Below, piece after piece: positions 8,601 through 16,359 of a stretch of DNA of 64,000 bases. The notes under the pieces are model-generated. The model made no database searches. It saw only the letters and a program-made list of their open reading frames with translations, and was not told where the DNA came from. A program made the translations under genes and the position numbers. Source of the DNA: Streptomyces spongiicola (GTDB lineage Bacteria; Actinomycetota; Actinomycetes; Streptomycetales; Streptomycetaceae); assembly GCF_003122365.1 (NCBI RefSeq), contig NZ_CP029254.1, forward strand, positions 1,116,001 to 1,180,000, given 5' to 3'. Every line of letters begins with the position of its first letter. Position 1 is the stretch's first letter.

Positions 8601-8655
8601 GTCGCTGGGAGACCCAGCTGCCCGACCACACCACTTCTTCGTCTTCCTCCCTCAT
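5614..8655 (-). CDS. PRTase/TRSP - StiP/PELOTA fusion protein of the Ter cluster
   Basis: This 1013-residue protein joins two units that usually sit in neighbouring genes of Ter clusters. Residues 1-250 are an orotate-PRTase-like domain with the PRPP loop LVLVDDEFSTGN (about 155-166). About 420-540 resemble the TRSP domain (VLVLGFEELMYAPLRLALEL). About 630 onward resemble the StiP cysteine-protease/PRTase-like domain (SSYAPDEVGWLLQDLS; VVFVDGWTGKG near 785-796), then a PELOTA-like RNA-binding end. Two repeat linkers separate them: Gly-x-y collagen-like (about 282-311) and Val-His-Ala-Pro-Ala-type (about 546-615). The start ATG at 8655 overlaps the upstream stop (TGATG). The role is inferred from family literature on Ter systems: synthesis of a modified nucleoside-like metabolite. 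Confidence 0.82.
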   Translation of the reverse strand: MREEDEEVVWSGSWVSQRLGVELVGDDGLKELLGLALRRNPKRAHLLVSHVLGKHVPQKPSVVYGHGYRLGLRVRDLLGHDEAARAVVLGYAETATGLGHSVADGLAAAPYLHSTRRPVDGVRRAGGFEEAHSHATSHLLLPEDPELLAGEGPLVLVDDEFSTGNTVLNTIRDLHTRHPRGRYVVVALVDLRSADDLGRLDGFAREIGARIDLVAHAGGTISLPEGVLEKGRALVAAHETEGTAPAAGPVPAGPAATRTGAAAGAGPAVAAGTSPAATYRPSGPAGPYGTAGPTGPTGPAGPAGPAGPAGPPGTRHTPDRADAADGAVGAVGEGGPGSDGAHSPAGRAAYAPHVVRVDLGWPAGVPDGGRHGFTPAHRAGLEAALPAMAQRVAEALAGSRPAKPVDARPHTAGAAAAPEANGSPRVLVLGFEELMYAPLRLALELERSGGAREVRYSTTTRSPVLAVDDPGYAIRTRLAFPAHDEPADGPGERYAYNVAGGGFDAVVAVVDSTADTAALHAPDGLLAQLAAHVPHVVLAVVPSHVPAVHTPAVHTPAVHAPAGRAPAVHAPAGRAPAGRAPAGRAPAVHAPAVHAPADHTPAVHAPADHTPAVHAPAPETEPMLPEPLRGPEFSSYAPDEVGWLLQDLSDAELEAPTEEREEAIQSGGAHYAESLPVEYQPSDAYQALFQAALETSAARIARAVGAVTDTVLAEHPQRHRPGTPHHERRPVLVSLARAGTPVGVLMRRWARHRHGLDLPHYAVSIVRGRGIDANALRWLAAQHDPADVVFVDGWTGKGAITRELTAALGGFDGFVPEIAVLADPGGCVRTYGTREDFLIPSACLNSTVSGLVSRTVLRTDLVGPHDFHGAKYYRELSGADVSGHFLDTVEARFDEVAGAVDADVKKLLAADRAPTWAGWAAVERISADYGIHDVNLVKPGVGETTRVLLRRVPWRILARRGAGADLDHVRLLAEQRGVPVEEADDLPYSCVGLIHPRFTRGATGADGKAVATR
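6810..7019. repeat. In-frame 15-bp minisatellite (14 units) in the PRTase/StiP fusion
   Basis: Fourteen 15-bp units run without a break. Three variants alternate: GTGCGTGGACGGCGG, GTGTGTGGTCGGCCG and GTGCGCGGCCGGCCG. On the minus strand each unit encodes five residues of the type Val-His-Ala/Thr-Pro-Ala or Gly-Arg-Ala-Pro-Ala. The array lies exactly between the TRSP-like and StiP-like parts, so it acts as a variable-length linker. The period is a multiple of 3, so copy number can change without frameshift. Confidence 0.95.
7724..7810. repeat. In-frame 9-bp repeat encoding a collagen-like Gly-x-y stretch
   Basis: About nine copies of GGACCGGCA and close variants encode, on the minus strand, a run of Gly-Pro-Ala/Gly-Pro-Thr triplets at about residues 282-311 of the PRTase fusion. 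Real bacterial collagen-like trimers are normally longer and extracellular, so here it is most likely a stiff linker that arose by slippage. Confidence 0.9.
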
Positions 8656-9881
8656 CAGCCTGCCAGACCCGCGGTCAGCAGCTCCACGAAGCCGACGTCC
8701 TCGCGTGCGACGCCGAAGGCCTCGGCGCGCCGGAGCGTGCGCTCCGCCCAGGCGCGGTGCGGCTTCACCTCGTTCATCTTGTTGGTGTAGGCGGAACGCA
8801 TCACTCCGCCGCCTCCCCGCTCCGGACGGAGGATGTCCTGCGCGTCGCTGAACTCCTCGTGACTGACCACCGACAGAGCGTGGACGGGCAGCACATGCGA
8901 GGGGTGGATGCAGGTCTTGCCGACAAGGCCGTTGGCGCGGTCCAGCTCGATCTCGCGCAGCAGGCCGTCGAGGTCGTGCTCGATCAGCGCCGTGCGCAGC
9001 TTGTCGGCCTGCAGCTCCATGAAGGGGCTGCGGCGCAGCTGTGGTTTGAAGATGCGTTCCTGGAGGCGGAAGTACTCCCAGACCGGGCCGGTGATGGTGA
9101 AGCCGGTGCCGTCGGAGCGGCCGAGGACGTTGACGACGTCCGCGATGACGCCGGCGACGATCTGGACGTCGTAGGCCGTCATGTCGGGGGAACGGCGGAG
9201 CCCGTAGGCGGAGCAGAAGTCGGTGACCCCGAGGCGCAGGGCGAGTATCCGGTCGCGGTGGCGGCCGACGGAGCGGGCGATACCGGTCAGGGTCTCGTGC
9301 CGGGTCTCCAGATGGAGGAGTTCGGGCGATTCGAGCACCGGCATCACGTAGAGCATGCGATCGGTCATGGATTCGGCGGCGGACACGGCCTCCATGAAGG
9401 GGCCGCAGCGCCCTTCGGTGAACTTCGGAAGTACGAAACCGGACAACAGCCGGCTCACCGGACCGAGACGCCGGACGAGGTCCTCGATCTGGCCGGGTTC
9501 GCGCACCCGGACGAACAGCAGCGGGAGCTCGGCGCCGGGTGCGCCGCGTTCGCCGGGTTCGCCGGGTTCGCCGGGTGCGCCGCGTTCGGCGAGTTCGGCG
9601 AGTTCGGCGAGTTCGGTGAACTGGCGGACGAGGTTCTCCTCGGCGGCGGAGACCTCGGCGTCGTCGATGGAGTCCTCCAGGCAGAGCACCATGGAGACCA
9701 CTCCGCGCGCGGCCTGCTTGAGCACGTCGCCGGCGAGGTGGGGCCGGGTCGCGGGGCTGTAGAGCGTGGCGCCGAGCGCCACGGAGAGCAGGCCCGCGGA
9801 AGAGCCGGCGTCGAACTCCACTGGCTCCTGATGGAACAGTTCCTTCCGGACAACGGCCGGGATATGACCGAAATGCCGCAT
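8655..9881 (-). CDS. HpcH/HpaI (CitE-like) aldolase of the Ter cluster
   Basis: This 408-residue protein shows the TIM-barrel aldolase/citrate-lyase-beta pattern: VVSMVLCLEDSIDD (acidic metal ligands), VLPKFTEG, YVMPVLESPELLHLE, and KTCIHPSHVLPVHAL near the C-terminus. CitE-like proteins of this type accompany PRTase, ATP-grasp and HAD enzymes in Ter operons and are predicted to act in the same biosynthetic path; the reaction is unknown. An insertion rich in Glu-Leu-Ala and Gly-Glu-Pro triplets (about residues 90-118) looks like slippage-derived linker. The ATG at 9881 has GGGGGATT upstream. Its TGA at 8655-8657 overlaps the ATG of the PRTase gene, so it is the first gene of a three-gene coupled operon. 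Confidence 0.85.
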   Translation of the reverse strand: MRHFGHIPAVVRKELFHQEPVEFDAGSSAGLLSVALGATLYSPATRPHLAGDVLKQAARGVVSMVLCLEDSIDDAEVSAAEENLVRQFTELAELAELAERGAPGEPGEPGERGAPGAELPLLFVRVREPGQIEDLVRRLGPVSRLLSGFVLPKFTEGRCGPFMEAVSAAESMTDRMLYVMPVLESPELLHLETRHETLTGIARSVGRHRDRILALRLGVTDFCSAYGLRRSPDMTAYDVQIVAGVIADVVNVLGRSDGTGFTITGPVWEYFRLQERIFKPQLRRSPFMELQADKLRTALIEHDLDGLLREIELDRANGLVGKTCIHPSHVLPVHALSVVSHEEFSDAQDILRPERGGGGVMRSAYTNKMNEVKPHRAWAERTLRRAEAFGVAREDVGFVELLTAGLAG

Positions 9882-10238
9882 ATGAATCCCCCGTACTGCC
9901 TGGGCGGCACTGTGGTGTGGGTGGCCGGTAATAGTACGTAGGGACAGGTGTCGCGAGTTCCCCGGCCGTATGAACTACAGGTAACGCGCGCGCTCCGGTC
10001 CCCGACTCAGCCTGCCCTCCGCCTCCGCGGGACATGCCCGGCCGGCCCCCTCCGCGCCTGCGGCGGGTCCACGCCGCAGTACACGCGGCAGGCCCGTGCG
10101 GGGAGCCGCGGGGCAGGTCGGGTCCCCCGCACAGGACGCCGCGCGGGATGCCGCACGGTCCGGAGCCGGGCCGGGCACGGTGCGCGGCGCCCGGAAGCGG
10201 CGGCCCCGCGTTGTCCGCACGGGCCGTGGGAGGGCAGG

Positions 10239-11066
10239 ATGACGGGCATGACGCACGCGATGCTGAAGGGCTCCAACGTTCCGCTCGGAGCGACCTCGAT
10301 CCGAGCCGTGCTGCGCTGGACTCCCGGCGCGGGAGTTCCGGACGTGGACGCCTCGGCACTGCTCCTGGGCGCCGACGGCCGTGTGCGCGCCGACGAGGAC
10401 TTCGTGTTCTACAACCAGCCCCGGCACCCCTCCGGCTTCGTGCGGCTGCTGCCCAAGAAGCGCACCGCCGAGGGGCTCACCGACACGGTGCAGGCGGACG
10501 TCGGCTCCCTCGACGCCTCCGTGGACCAGGTGGTACTCGCGGCGTCGTCCGACGGGGGTACGTTCTCCGGGGTCCCCGACCTGCGGATCGTGCTGTACGA
10601 CGCGGCGGCGCCGGACGGCGGGCCGCTGGCCGTGTTCGATGTGCGGGCGGAGACGGGCGAGGAGACCGCGGTCATCTGCGGCGAGCTGTACCGGCGCGGT
10701 GACGGCTGGAAGTTCCGTGCGGTGGGGCAGGGCTATCCCACCGGGCTGATCGGTCTGGCCACGGCCTTCGGTATCTCGGTGGACGACAGTGAGCCGGCCT
10801 CCGGCGCGTCCGCATCCGAAGCCGCGGCACCGGCGCGGACACAGGCCCACACGCCGGCGCAGACTCCGTCGCGGTCCGGTCCCCCGCAGGCCGACCAGAC
10901 GCCGCAGCGGCCCGATCCGCACGCCGAGCCGTCGTACGGGTACCCCCGGCCGGCCTCCCCGGCGGCACAGCCCTCATACGGCTACCCCCAGCCCGCAGCC
11001 GCGGCCGGTCCCGTGCCCGACCCCGACTTCCGGCTGCCGCCGATGGGGCCGCAGTTCGTCCCGTAG
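10239..11066 (+). CDS. TerD-family protein with proline/tyrosine-rich tail
   Basis: Residues 1-185 form a TerD beta-sandwich: LKGSNVPLG, VDASALLLGADGRVRADEDF, FYNQPRHPSGFVRL and [20 protein letters not shown], followed by the family end. The acidic loops are the usual calcium sites, though the NxTGD segment common in TerD is altered here. The remaining 90 residues are disordered, rich in Pro, Gln and Ala, with two copies of a PSYGYPxP motif. The start ATG at 10239 has GGGAGGG upstream with about 4-nt spacing; the frame is open further upstream but without protein character. It is divergent from the aldolase operon and convergent with the TerA-like gene. Confidence 0.87.
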   Translation: MTGMTHAMLKGSNVPLGATSIRAVLRWTPGAGVPDVDASALLLGADGRVRADEDFVFYNQPRHPSGFVRLLPKKRTAEGLTDTVQADVGSLDASVDQVVLAASSDGGTFSGVPDLRIVLYDAAAPDGGPLAVFDVRAETGEETAVICGELYRRGDGWKFRAVGQGYPTGLIGLATAFGISVDDSEPASGASASEAAAPARTQAHTPAQTPSRSGPPQADQTPQRPDPHAEPSYGYPRPASPAAQPSYGYPQPAAAAGPVPDPDFRLPPMGPQFVP

Positions 11067-11144
11067 CGGTGTGTGCCGCGGGGCCCCGGCGGGGGCCGGC
11101 GGCAGGGCGGAGGGCGGGAGGAGGGCGGGAGGAGCGGCCGGGGC

Positions 11145-11882
11145 TCAGGTCTTGGTCTTGTAGCCGCGGCCCCACTGGAGACCCCAGCCGTACAGCCGGT
11201 CAAGCTCGGCCTGGAAGCCGTACACGAACTTCACCTCGCGGCGCACGATCAGTTCGCCCTTGACGTTCTCGACCATGAACACGGCGCACGAGCGTGCCTG
11301 CGGGGCGCGCTCGTCGAGTTCGATCTCCACCCGCGGGCCGTTGCTGGGGTACAGCGTCACCTTCGCGTGCGTGCGGTCGAACGCGGGCGTCCGGTCGTAG
11401 ATGTAGACGAAGAACAGCAGCCGCCTGATCTCGTCCCGGTGGTCCAGGTTGACGAACAGCGTCTCGCCGGACGGCGCGCCGAAGCGGTCGTCCCCGCTGA
11501 GGCGGACGTACGGCACCTCGTTCAGGCTGCCGAAGAAGCCGCCCAGCGGCTGCACCACGCCCTTGCTGCCGTCGGCCATCTCGTAGAGGCAGCCGAGGTC
11601 GAGGTCCACGTTGACGACGCCCTGGGTGTGCGCCTGGACCACCTCGGGGCGGAAGAGCTTCGACGGATTGCGCAGCAGGCGGCCGCTCTGGCGCGACCGC
11701 CCCTCGATGTCGGAGGTCCGCATCCGCCAGGAGAGGTTGACCCGGAGGTTGCCCGTGGCGGCGCTCTGCTTGGAGAGGGAGACCTGGGGGCGGCGCCTGG
11801 TCAGCTCGATGGAGTTCGACGCGGCGCTGCCCGAGTCGAACTGCGCTGCCCGGCCGCGTCGCAAACCGTCCCAGAAAGCCAT
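11145..11882 (-). CDS. TerA-like (TerD-superfamily) tellurium-resistance-associated protein
   Basis: This 245-residue protein has an N-terminal basic segment (RRRPQVSLSK) and then a TerD-superfamily sandwich. VDLDLGCLYEMADGSKG and the following FG-containing loop match the metal-binding face, with LFFVYIYDR and FVYGFQAELDRLYGWGLQW towards the end. Ter proteins of this type are thought to bind calcium and assemble a membrane-associated stress complex with TerC. The start is ATG at 11882, preceded by a G-rich stretch. It is separated from the TerC-like gene upstream by 146 bp and probably follows it in a transcript. Confidence 0.8.
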   Translation of the reverse strand: MAFWDGLRRGRAAQFDSGSAASNSIELTRRRPQVSLSKQSAATGNLRVNLSWRMRTSDIEGRSRQSGRLLRNPSKLFRPEVVQAHTQGVVNVDLDLGCLYEMADGSKGVVQPLGGFFGSLNEVPYVRLSGDDRFGAPSGETLFVNLDHRDEIRRLLFFVYIYDRTPAFDRTHAKVTLYPSNGPRVEIELDERAPQARSCAVFMVENVKGELIVRREVKFVYGFQAELDRLYGWGLQWGRGYKTKT

Positions 11883-12028
11883 GTCCCCACCCCTGACTGC
11901 CGCCGACTCCCTCCCGGAGCCGGTCCTGACGCACCGCGCGGCCCCGTGCCCCGGCAGCGCGCGGGGCGGCCCGGAGACCCTGTGCCTCCCGGCCGCCCCG
12001 CAGAGAGCGTTCCGCAAACCCGGCGGTG

Positions 12029-13165
12029 TCACACTTCGTTTGCCGCGAGTGCCACTTCTTCCTTCTCCTCGTGTGCCCTCAGGCGCTGGTTGCGCCGCAC
12101 GGAGGACCAGAAGGACCAGGCGATCAGGGTCACGCCGATGAGGCCGGTGACGACCTCGGGGACCTCGTACTGAATGGTGACCAGCAGGATCACGGCCAGT
12201 GCGCCGATCGCGTAGTGGGCGCCGTGCTCCAGGTAGACGTAGTCGTCGAGGGTGCCCTGGCGGACGAGGTAGACCGTGAGGGACCGCACGTACATCGCGC
12301 CGATACCGAGGCCGAGCGCGATGACCACGGGATCGTTGCTGACCGCGAAGGCGCCGATGACACCGTCGAAGGAGAAGGACGCGTCCAGCACCTCGAGGTA
12401 CATGAACATGAAGAACGCGGCCTTGCCGACGAGCTTGGTGGCCGAGAGCGGCTTCCCGGTCCTGCGGGCCTCCTCCTCGGCCGCGTGTTCGCGTTCCTCG
12501 TCCTCTTCGAGCTTCTCCTCGAAGAATCCGGAGAGACCGCCCACGACCATGTACGTGACGACGCCGGCGACACCCGCGAGCAGCACCGTGGACGACTTGT
12601 CGACGTGTACGCCGCCGTACTGGTGGGCGTTGACCGCGAAGGTGGTCGCGGTGATCAGCAGGACGATCAGCGCGACGCAGGCGGCCAGCATGTCGATCTT
12701 GCCCAGCTTGGCCAGGGGCCGCTCCAGCCAGGCGAGCCACCGGATGTCCCGGTCCTCGAAGATGAAGTCGAGGAAGATCATGAGCAGGAACATGCCGCCG
12801 AACGCCGCGATGGCGGGGTGGGCGTCGGTGACGAGTTCCTCGTAGCGGGCGTGGTCGTTCAGGGCGAGGTCGACCGCCTCGATGGGGCCGAGTTGCGCGG
12901 TGACCGAGACGATCACGACGGGGAACACCAGCCGCATGCCGAAGACGGCGATCAGGATGCCGATGGTGAGGAAGATCTTCTGCCAGAACTCGCTCATCTT
13001 CTTCAGCACGCCGGCGTTGACCACGGCGTTGTCGAAGGAGAGCGAGACCTCCAGGATCGTCAGGATCGCGACGAGCCCGAAGGCCGTCCATCCCCCGTAG
13101 AACACCGCAGCGACCAGGCCGAGCGCAGTGACTGCGAACGACCAGCCGAAGGTTTTCAGTACCAC
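12029..13165 (-). CDS. DUF475/TerC-family integral membrane protein
   Basis: The 378-residue protein has about nine membrane helices and the TerC-type acidic signatures within helices: ILEVSLSFDNAVVNAG near the N-terminus and EVLDASFSFDGVIGAFAVS in the second half. A cytoplasmic loop at about 218-250 is strongly charged (EEKLEEDEEREHAAEEEARR). TerC proteins anchor Ter complexes to the membrane and have been linked to metal-ion handling, including manganese. The start GTG at 13165 gives MVLKTFGW; an upstream extension is not supported. It neighbours two TerD genes and a TerA-like gene on the same strand. Confidence 0.9.
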   Translation of the reverse strand: MVLKTFGWSFAVTALGLVAAVFYGGWTAFGLVAILTILEVSLSFDNAVVNAGVLKKMSEFWQKIFLTIGILIAVFGMRLVFPVVIVSVTAQLGPIEAVDLALNDHARYEELVTDAHPAIAAFGGMFLLMIFLDFIFEDRDIRWLAWLERPLAKLGKIDMLAACVALIVLLITATTFAVNAHQYGGVHVDKSSTVLLAGVAGVVTYMVVGGLSGFFEEKLEEDEEREHAAEEEARRTGKPLSATKLVGKAAFFMFMYLEVLDASFSFDGVIGAFAVSNDPVVIALGLGIGAMYVRSLTVYLVRQGTLDDYVYLEHGAHYAIGALAVILLVTIQYEVPEVVTGLIGVTLIAWSFWSSVRRNQRLRAHEEKEEVALAANEV

Positions 13166-13413
13166 TGGCTACCCAATCGTTGTGTACGGACCTCCCCCGC
13201 AGAGAGCGGGATTCCCCCCGCGCCGCACGCGGCGTCGCGCTGCATTGTCCCCCGGAGGCCGGTGCCGGGCTCCGGCAGGGTCCCGGGGCGGCCCCGACCC
13301 GGGGACCGGCGCCGCCCCGGGATCCGGCCCAGGGCCCCGACCCCCGGCCCCGACCCGGGGTCCGGACTCCGGTGCACAGGCCGGTACGGTGCGTGAACAG
13401 TGCTCTGGCACTG

Positions 13414-13457
13414 CCCGACCAGTGCCCGACCAGTGCCCTACCCGTGCCCTACCCGTG
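13414..13457. repeat. 11-bp tandem repeat (2+2 copies)
   Basis: CCCGACCAGTG occurs at 13414-13424 and 13425-13435, then CCCTACCCGTG at 13436-13446 and 13447-13457. The array ends 2 bp before the stop of the adjacent TerD gene. The rest of the 294-bp spacer up to the TerC-like start is G/C-rich with repeated CCCCGACCCC-type words and no gene. Confidence 0.85.
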
Positions 13458-13459
13458 CT

Positions 13460-14035
13460 TCAGGAGACGTTGACCCCGAAGTCTAGAGCGATGCCGCGGA
13501 GCCCCGACGCGTACCCCTGGCCCACCGCGCGGAACTTCCATTCGCTCCCGTACCGGTACAGCTCACCGAAGATCATCGCCGTCTCGGTCGAGGCGTCCTC
13601 GCTCAGGTCGTACCGGGCGAGTTCCTGCCCGTCGGCCTGGTTCACGACCCGGATGAAGGCATTGCTGACCTGGCCGAACGTCTGACCTCGGTTGTCCGCG
13701 TCATGGATCGAGACCGGGAAGGTGATCTTGTCGCAGTGCGGCGGGACCTTGGTGAGGTCCACGATCAGGGACTCGTCGTCCCCGTCCCCCTCGCCCGTGA
13801 GGTTGTCGCCGGTGTGCGAGACCGAGCCCTCCGGGCTCGTCAGGTTGTTGTAGAAGACGAAGAACTCGTCCCCCAGCACCCGCCCCGACTGGCAGAGCAG
13901 CGCGCTGGCGTCGAGATCGAAGGGTGCTCCGGTGGTGGAGCGCGCGTCCCAGCCGAGCCCGACGAGGACCTGGGTGAGGTTGGGTGCGGCTTTGGAGAGG
14001 GAGACGTTGCCTCCCTTGGCGAGCGTGACGCCCAT
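13460..14035 (-). CDS. TerD-family calcium-binding stress protein
   Basis: A compact single-domain TerD protein of 191 residues. It starts [20 protein letters not shown] and contains [30 protein letters not shown] with the following [10 protein letters not shown], and the conserved C-terminal block [20 protein letters not shown]. The two acidic clusters are the known calcium sites of the family. It lies 90 bp downstream of a close paralogue (14126-14701), clearly a tandem duplication, and both are oriented towards the TerC-like gene. TerD proteins support tellurite tolerance and stress physiology; the direct biochemical role is unresolved. Confidence 0.93.
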   Translation of the reverse strand: MGVTLAKGGNVSLSKAAPNLTQVLVGLGWDARSTTGAPFDLDASALLCQSGRVLGDEFFVFYNNLTSPEGSVSHTGDNLTGEGDGDDESLIVDLTKVPPHCDKITFPVSIHDADNRGQTFGQVSNAFIRVVNQADGQELARYDLSEDASTETAMIFGELYRYGSEWKFRAVGQGYASGLRGIALDFGVNVS

Positions 14036-14125
14036 GTCGGTGTCCTCCCCTGAACGTACGGAACTGCAGGCGCGTCCGGCGCCGCACGGTGTGTGCGGCG
14101 CCGGACGCTTCGGGTGCGGTCGGGC

Positions 14126-14701
14126 TCAGACGTTGACGCCGAAGTCCTGCGCGATGCCGCGCAGGCCTGAGGCGTAGCCCTGGCCGATGGCACGGAACTT
14201 CCACTCCGCGCCGTTGCGGTACAGCTCGCCGAAGACCATGGCGGTCTCGGTCGAGGCGTCCTCGCTCAGGTCGTACCGGGCGAGTTCCTCGCCGTTGGCC
14301 TGGTTCACCACGCGGATGAACGCGTTGCGGACCTGGCCGAAGGACTGCTGGCGGGTCTCGGCGTCGTAGATCGACACCGGGAAGACGATCTTCTGGACGT
14401 CGGCGGGGACCCCGGCCAGGTTGACCTTGATCTGCTCGTCGTCGCCCTCGCCCTCGCCGGTGAGGTTGTCGCCGGTGTGTTCCACCGAGCCGTCGGGGCT
14501 CTTCAGGTTGTTGAAGAACACGAAGTTGCCGTCGGCCCCGACCCTGCCCTCGGCGTTCGTCAGCAGGGCGCTGGCGTCGAGGTCGAAGTCGGTGCCGGTG
14601 GTGGTGCGGACGTCCCAGCCCAGACCGACGGTGACCGCGGTCAGGTTGGGGGCGGCCTTGGTCAGCGAGACGTTGCCGCCCTTGCTGAGGCTGACTCCCA
14701 C
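14126..14701 (-). CDS. TerD-family calcium-binding stress protein (paralogue)
   Basis: This paralogue of the neighbouring TerD has the same order of motifs: [57 protein letters not shown] and [21 protein letters not shown] choose the GTG at 14701 as start because it yields the canonical N-terminus MGVSLSKGG and because GGGAGGA sits just upstream with short spacing. The in-frame ATG at 14713 would put that ribosome site inside the gene. It gives 191 residues. Confidence 0.93.
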   Translation of the reverse strand: MGVSLSKGGNVSLTKAAPNLTAVTVGLGWDVRTTTGTDFDLDASALLTNAEGRVGADGNFVFFNNLKSPDGSVEHTGDNLTGEGEGDDEQIKVNLAGVPADVQKIVFPVSIYDAETRQQSFGQVRNAFIRVVNQANGEELARYDLSEDASTETAMVFGELYRNGAEWKFRAIGQGYASGLRGIAQDFGVNV

Positions 14702-14833
14702 GAGTCCTCCCATGTGGTTGCAGGGGCAGCGCCCCCGTCGTGCGTTGGCATTCGGATCAACGACTGGATCCTAGTGACGGGTTCCCGGGCGAGACAGACG
14801 GTCGCGCCGGGGGTCACAGGGTGTCGGGCTCCG

Positions 14834-15292
14834 TCACAGCGTGTCCAGTGCCTTGACGTAGTCGTTCAGGTCGCGGGCGTCGGGGAGGCCGTTGACGACG
14901 GTCCAGCGCACCACGCCCTCCTTGTCGATGATGAAGGTGCCGCGCACCGCGCAGCCCTTCTCCTCGTCGAACACGCCGTACGCCCGCGAGGTCTCGCCGT
15001 GCGGCCAGAAGTCCGACAGCAGCGGGTACTCGAGGCGCTCCTGCTCGGCGAAGACGCGCAGGGTGGGGACGGAGTCGTTGGAGACGGCGAGCAGCTGGGT
15101 GTCGCCGTTGACGAACTTCGGGAGTTCGTCGCGGAGCGCGCAGAGCTCGCCCGTGCACACTCCGGTGAAGGCGAAGGGGTAGAAGAGCAGCACCACGTTC
15201 TTCTCCCCGCGGAACCCGGCGAGGGACACGGTCCGCCCGTGGTTGTCCCTCAGCTGGAAGTCCGGGGCCTGGGTGCCCACCTCGATCGCCAT
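14834..15292 (-). CDS. AhpE-like one-cysteine peroxiredoxin
   Basis: This 152-residue thioredoxin-fold protein has the peroxidatic motif PFAFTGVCTGELCALRDEL (active Cys in the VCT triad) and an Arg further on, as in AhpE of actinobacteria. The second cysteine of the motif region (ELC) and one near GCAVRG could serve in resolution. It reduces peroxides or peroxynitrite in the cytosol. The start is ATG at 15292. It lies between the TerD genes and DUF3052 on the same strand; from memory this order up to aceE is conserved in Streptomyces. Confidence 0.9.
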   Translation of the reverse strand: MAIEVGTQAPDFQLRDNHGRTVSLAGFRGEKNVVLLFYPFAFTGVCTGELCALRDELPKFVNGDTQLLAVSNDSVPTLRVFAEQERLEYPLLSDFWPHGETSRAYGVFDEEKGCAVRGTFIIDKEGVVRWTVVNGLPDARDLNDYVKALDTL

Positions 15293-15416
15293 GACTGGTG
15301 CTTCCCTTCGTCGGCCGTTTCGGCGCCGGGGCGGCGTCGAAGCCCGGGGGGCCGCCGCGGCTCCGGCGCCGCTGATGCCGCCCAGCCTACGCACCGGCGC
15401 CGCGCACAGGGCCCGC

Positions 15417-15504
15417 GCACCGGCGCCCGCGCACCGGACCGGCCTCGGCGGCCATGTCGCGGACGCTTCGGACCACCGCACCGGCGCCCGCGCACCGGAC
15501 CGGC
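15417..15504. repeat. 27-bp direct repeat in the peroxiredoxin-DUF3052 spacer
   Basis: The same 27-bp word, beginning GCACCGGCGCCCGCGCACC, occurs at 15417-15443 and 15478-15504. Shorter pieces of it (CGCGCACCGGACCG) recur at 15528-15541. The spacer 15293-15592 has no gene; apart from these repeats and the hairpin at 15545-15579 I see nothing in it. Confidence 0.85.
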
Positions 15505-15544
15505 GCACGGGGCCCACGCACATGATCCGCGCACCGGACCGCAC

Positions 15545-15579
15545 AGGGCCCCCGCCGGCGGTGCGCCGGCGGGGGCCCT
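15545..15579 (-). terminator. Strong hairpin terminator after DUF3052
   Basis: Perfect 15-bp arms (AGGGCCCCCGCCGGC at 15545-15559 and its complement at 15565-15579) flank a 5-nt loop. It lies 13 bp beyond the stop of the DUF3052 gene on the minus strand. It lacks a U tract, as is usual for Streptomyces terminators. Confidence 0.85.
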
Positions 15580-15592
15580 GGTCGGCTGCGGA

Positions 15593-16021
15593 TCAGCGCT
15601 TGGCCTTGGGCGTGGCCAGCCTGCTGCCGGTCCAGTCCTTGCCCGCGTTGATGCTCCTGGTCTGCGAGAGCCCCGCCGTCTGGGAGGCCTCGTTGATGTC
15701 ACTGGGCTCGACGTAGCCGTCACGGCCGGTCTTCGGCGTCATGAGCCAGACCAGTCCGCCGTCGTCGACGAGGCCGATGGCGTCCACGAGCGCGTCCGTG
15801 AGGTCGCCGTCGTCGTCGCGGAACCACAGCAGGACGACGTCCGCGACGTCGTCGTAGTCCTCGTCGACGAGTTCCTGGCCGATGACGGCTTCGATACCCT
15901 CACGGAGCTCTTGCTCGACGTCATCGTCGTAGCCGATCTCCTGGACCACCTGTCCGGGCTCGAACCCCAGCCTCGCCGCCGGGTTGGTCCGCTCCTCCGC
16001 GTGGTCCGCGGTCGCGCTCAC
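15593..16021 (-). CDS. DUF3052 family protein
   Basis: A small acidic protein of 142 residues with the block RLGFEPGQVVQEIGYDDDVE near the N-terminus, a long acidic helix region, and VDDGGLVWLMTPKTGRDGYV towards the end. This is the actinobacterial DUF3052 family, widely conserved but without known function; its place divergent to aceE is conserved in Streptomyces as I recall. The start is GTG at 16021 with GGAGG about 5 nt upstream. It shares the 338-bp spacer 16022-16359 with aceE. Confidence 0.9.
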   Translation of the reverse strand: MSATADHAEERTNPAARLGFEPGQVVQEIGYDDDVEQELREGIEAVIGQELVDEDYDDVADVVLLWFRDDDGDLTDALVDAIGLVDDGGLVWLMTPKTGRDGYVEPSDINEASQTAGLSQTRSINAGKDWTGSRLATPKAKR

Positions 16022-16359
16022 GGCTTGCCTCCTGATCTTGTTTCGGAAACTGCTTCAGCCGCGCGCGTACGCGAGGCGTTGGCCGTAGTCCACACGGGCG
16101 GGACGGATCGCGCAAGTACCCGGCCGCCGAGACCGCCGAAACGGTGACGTTTGCGGCCGTGTCGCCCCAACTCCGGGGCGGGCCTCCGTGCGCCCCGGTG
16201 AGTCGCACTCACCCCTTCGCACCCTTTGTACGCTTCCGTGCCGCCGGTTCGCCAATCGGGGCCGGTTGGTTACCGTTCGGTAGAGATGACGTTTTGCTCC
16301 CTCGGGGTACACGATGGGGAGCGCGTGACGACATACCAACCGACCAGCGAAGGAACAGC
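16022..16359. promoter_or_regulatory. Divergent promoter region of DUF3052 and aceE
   Basis: This spacer must hold promoters for both directions. A less G+C-rich stretch at 16200-16350 contains TTGGTT, TAGAGAT and TACACGATG-type words, but I cannot fix a convincing -35/-10 pair. No gene is supported inside it. The aceE ribosome site AAGGAA lies at 16350-16355. Confidence 0.55.

Noticed and set aside
8656..10359. Upstream extension of the PRTase fusion to about 1581 residues
   Set aside because: The frame is open across the aldolase gene, but the aldolase motifs are in another frame and the ATG at 8655 overlaps the aldolase stop in the usual coupled manner.
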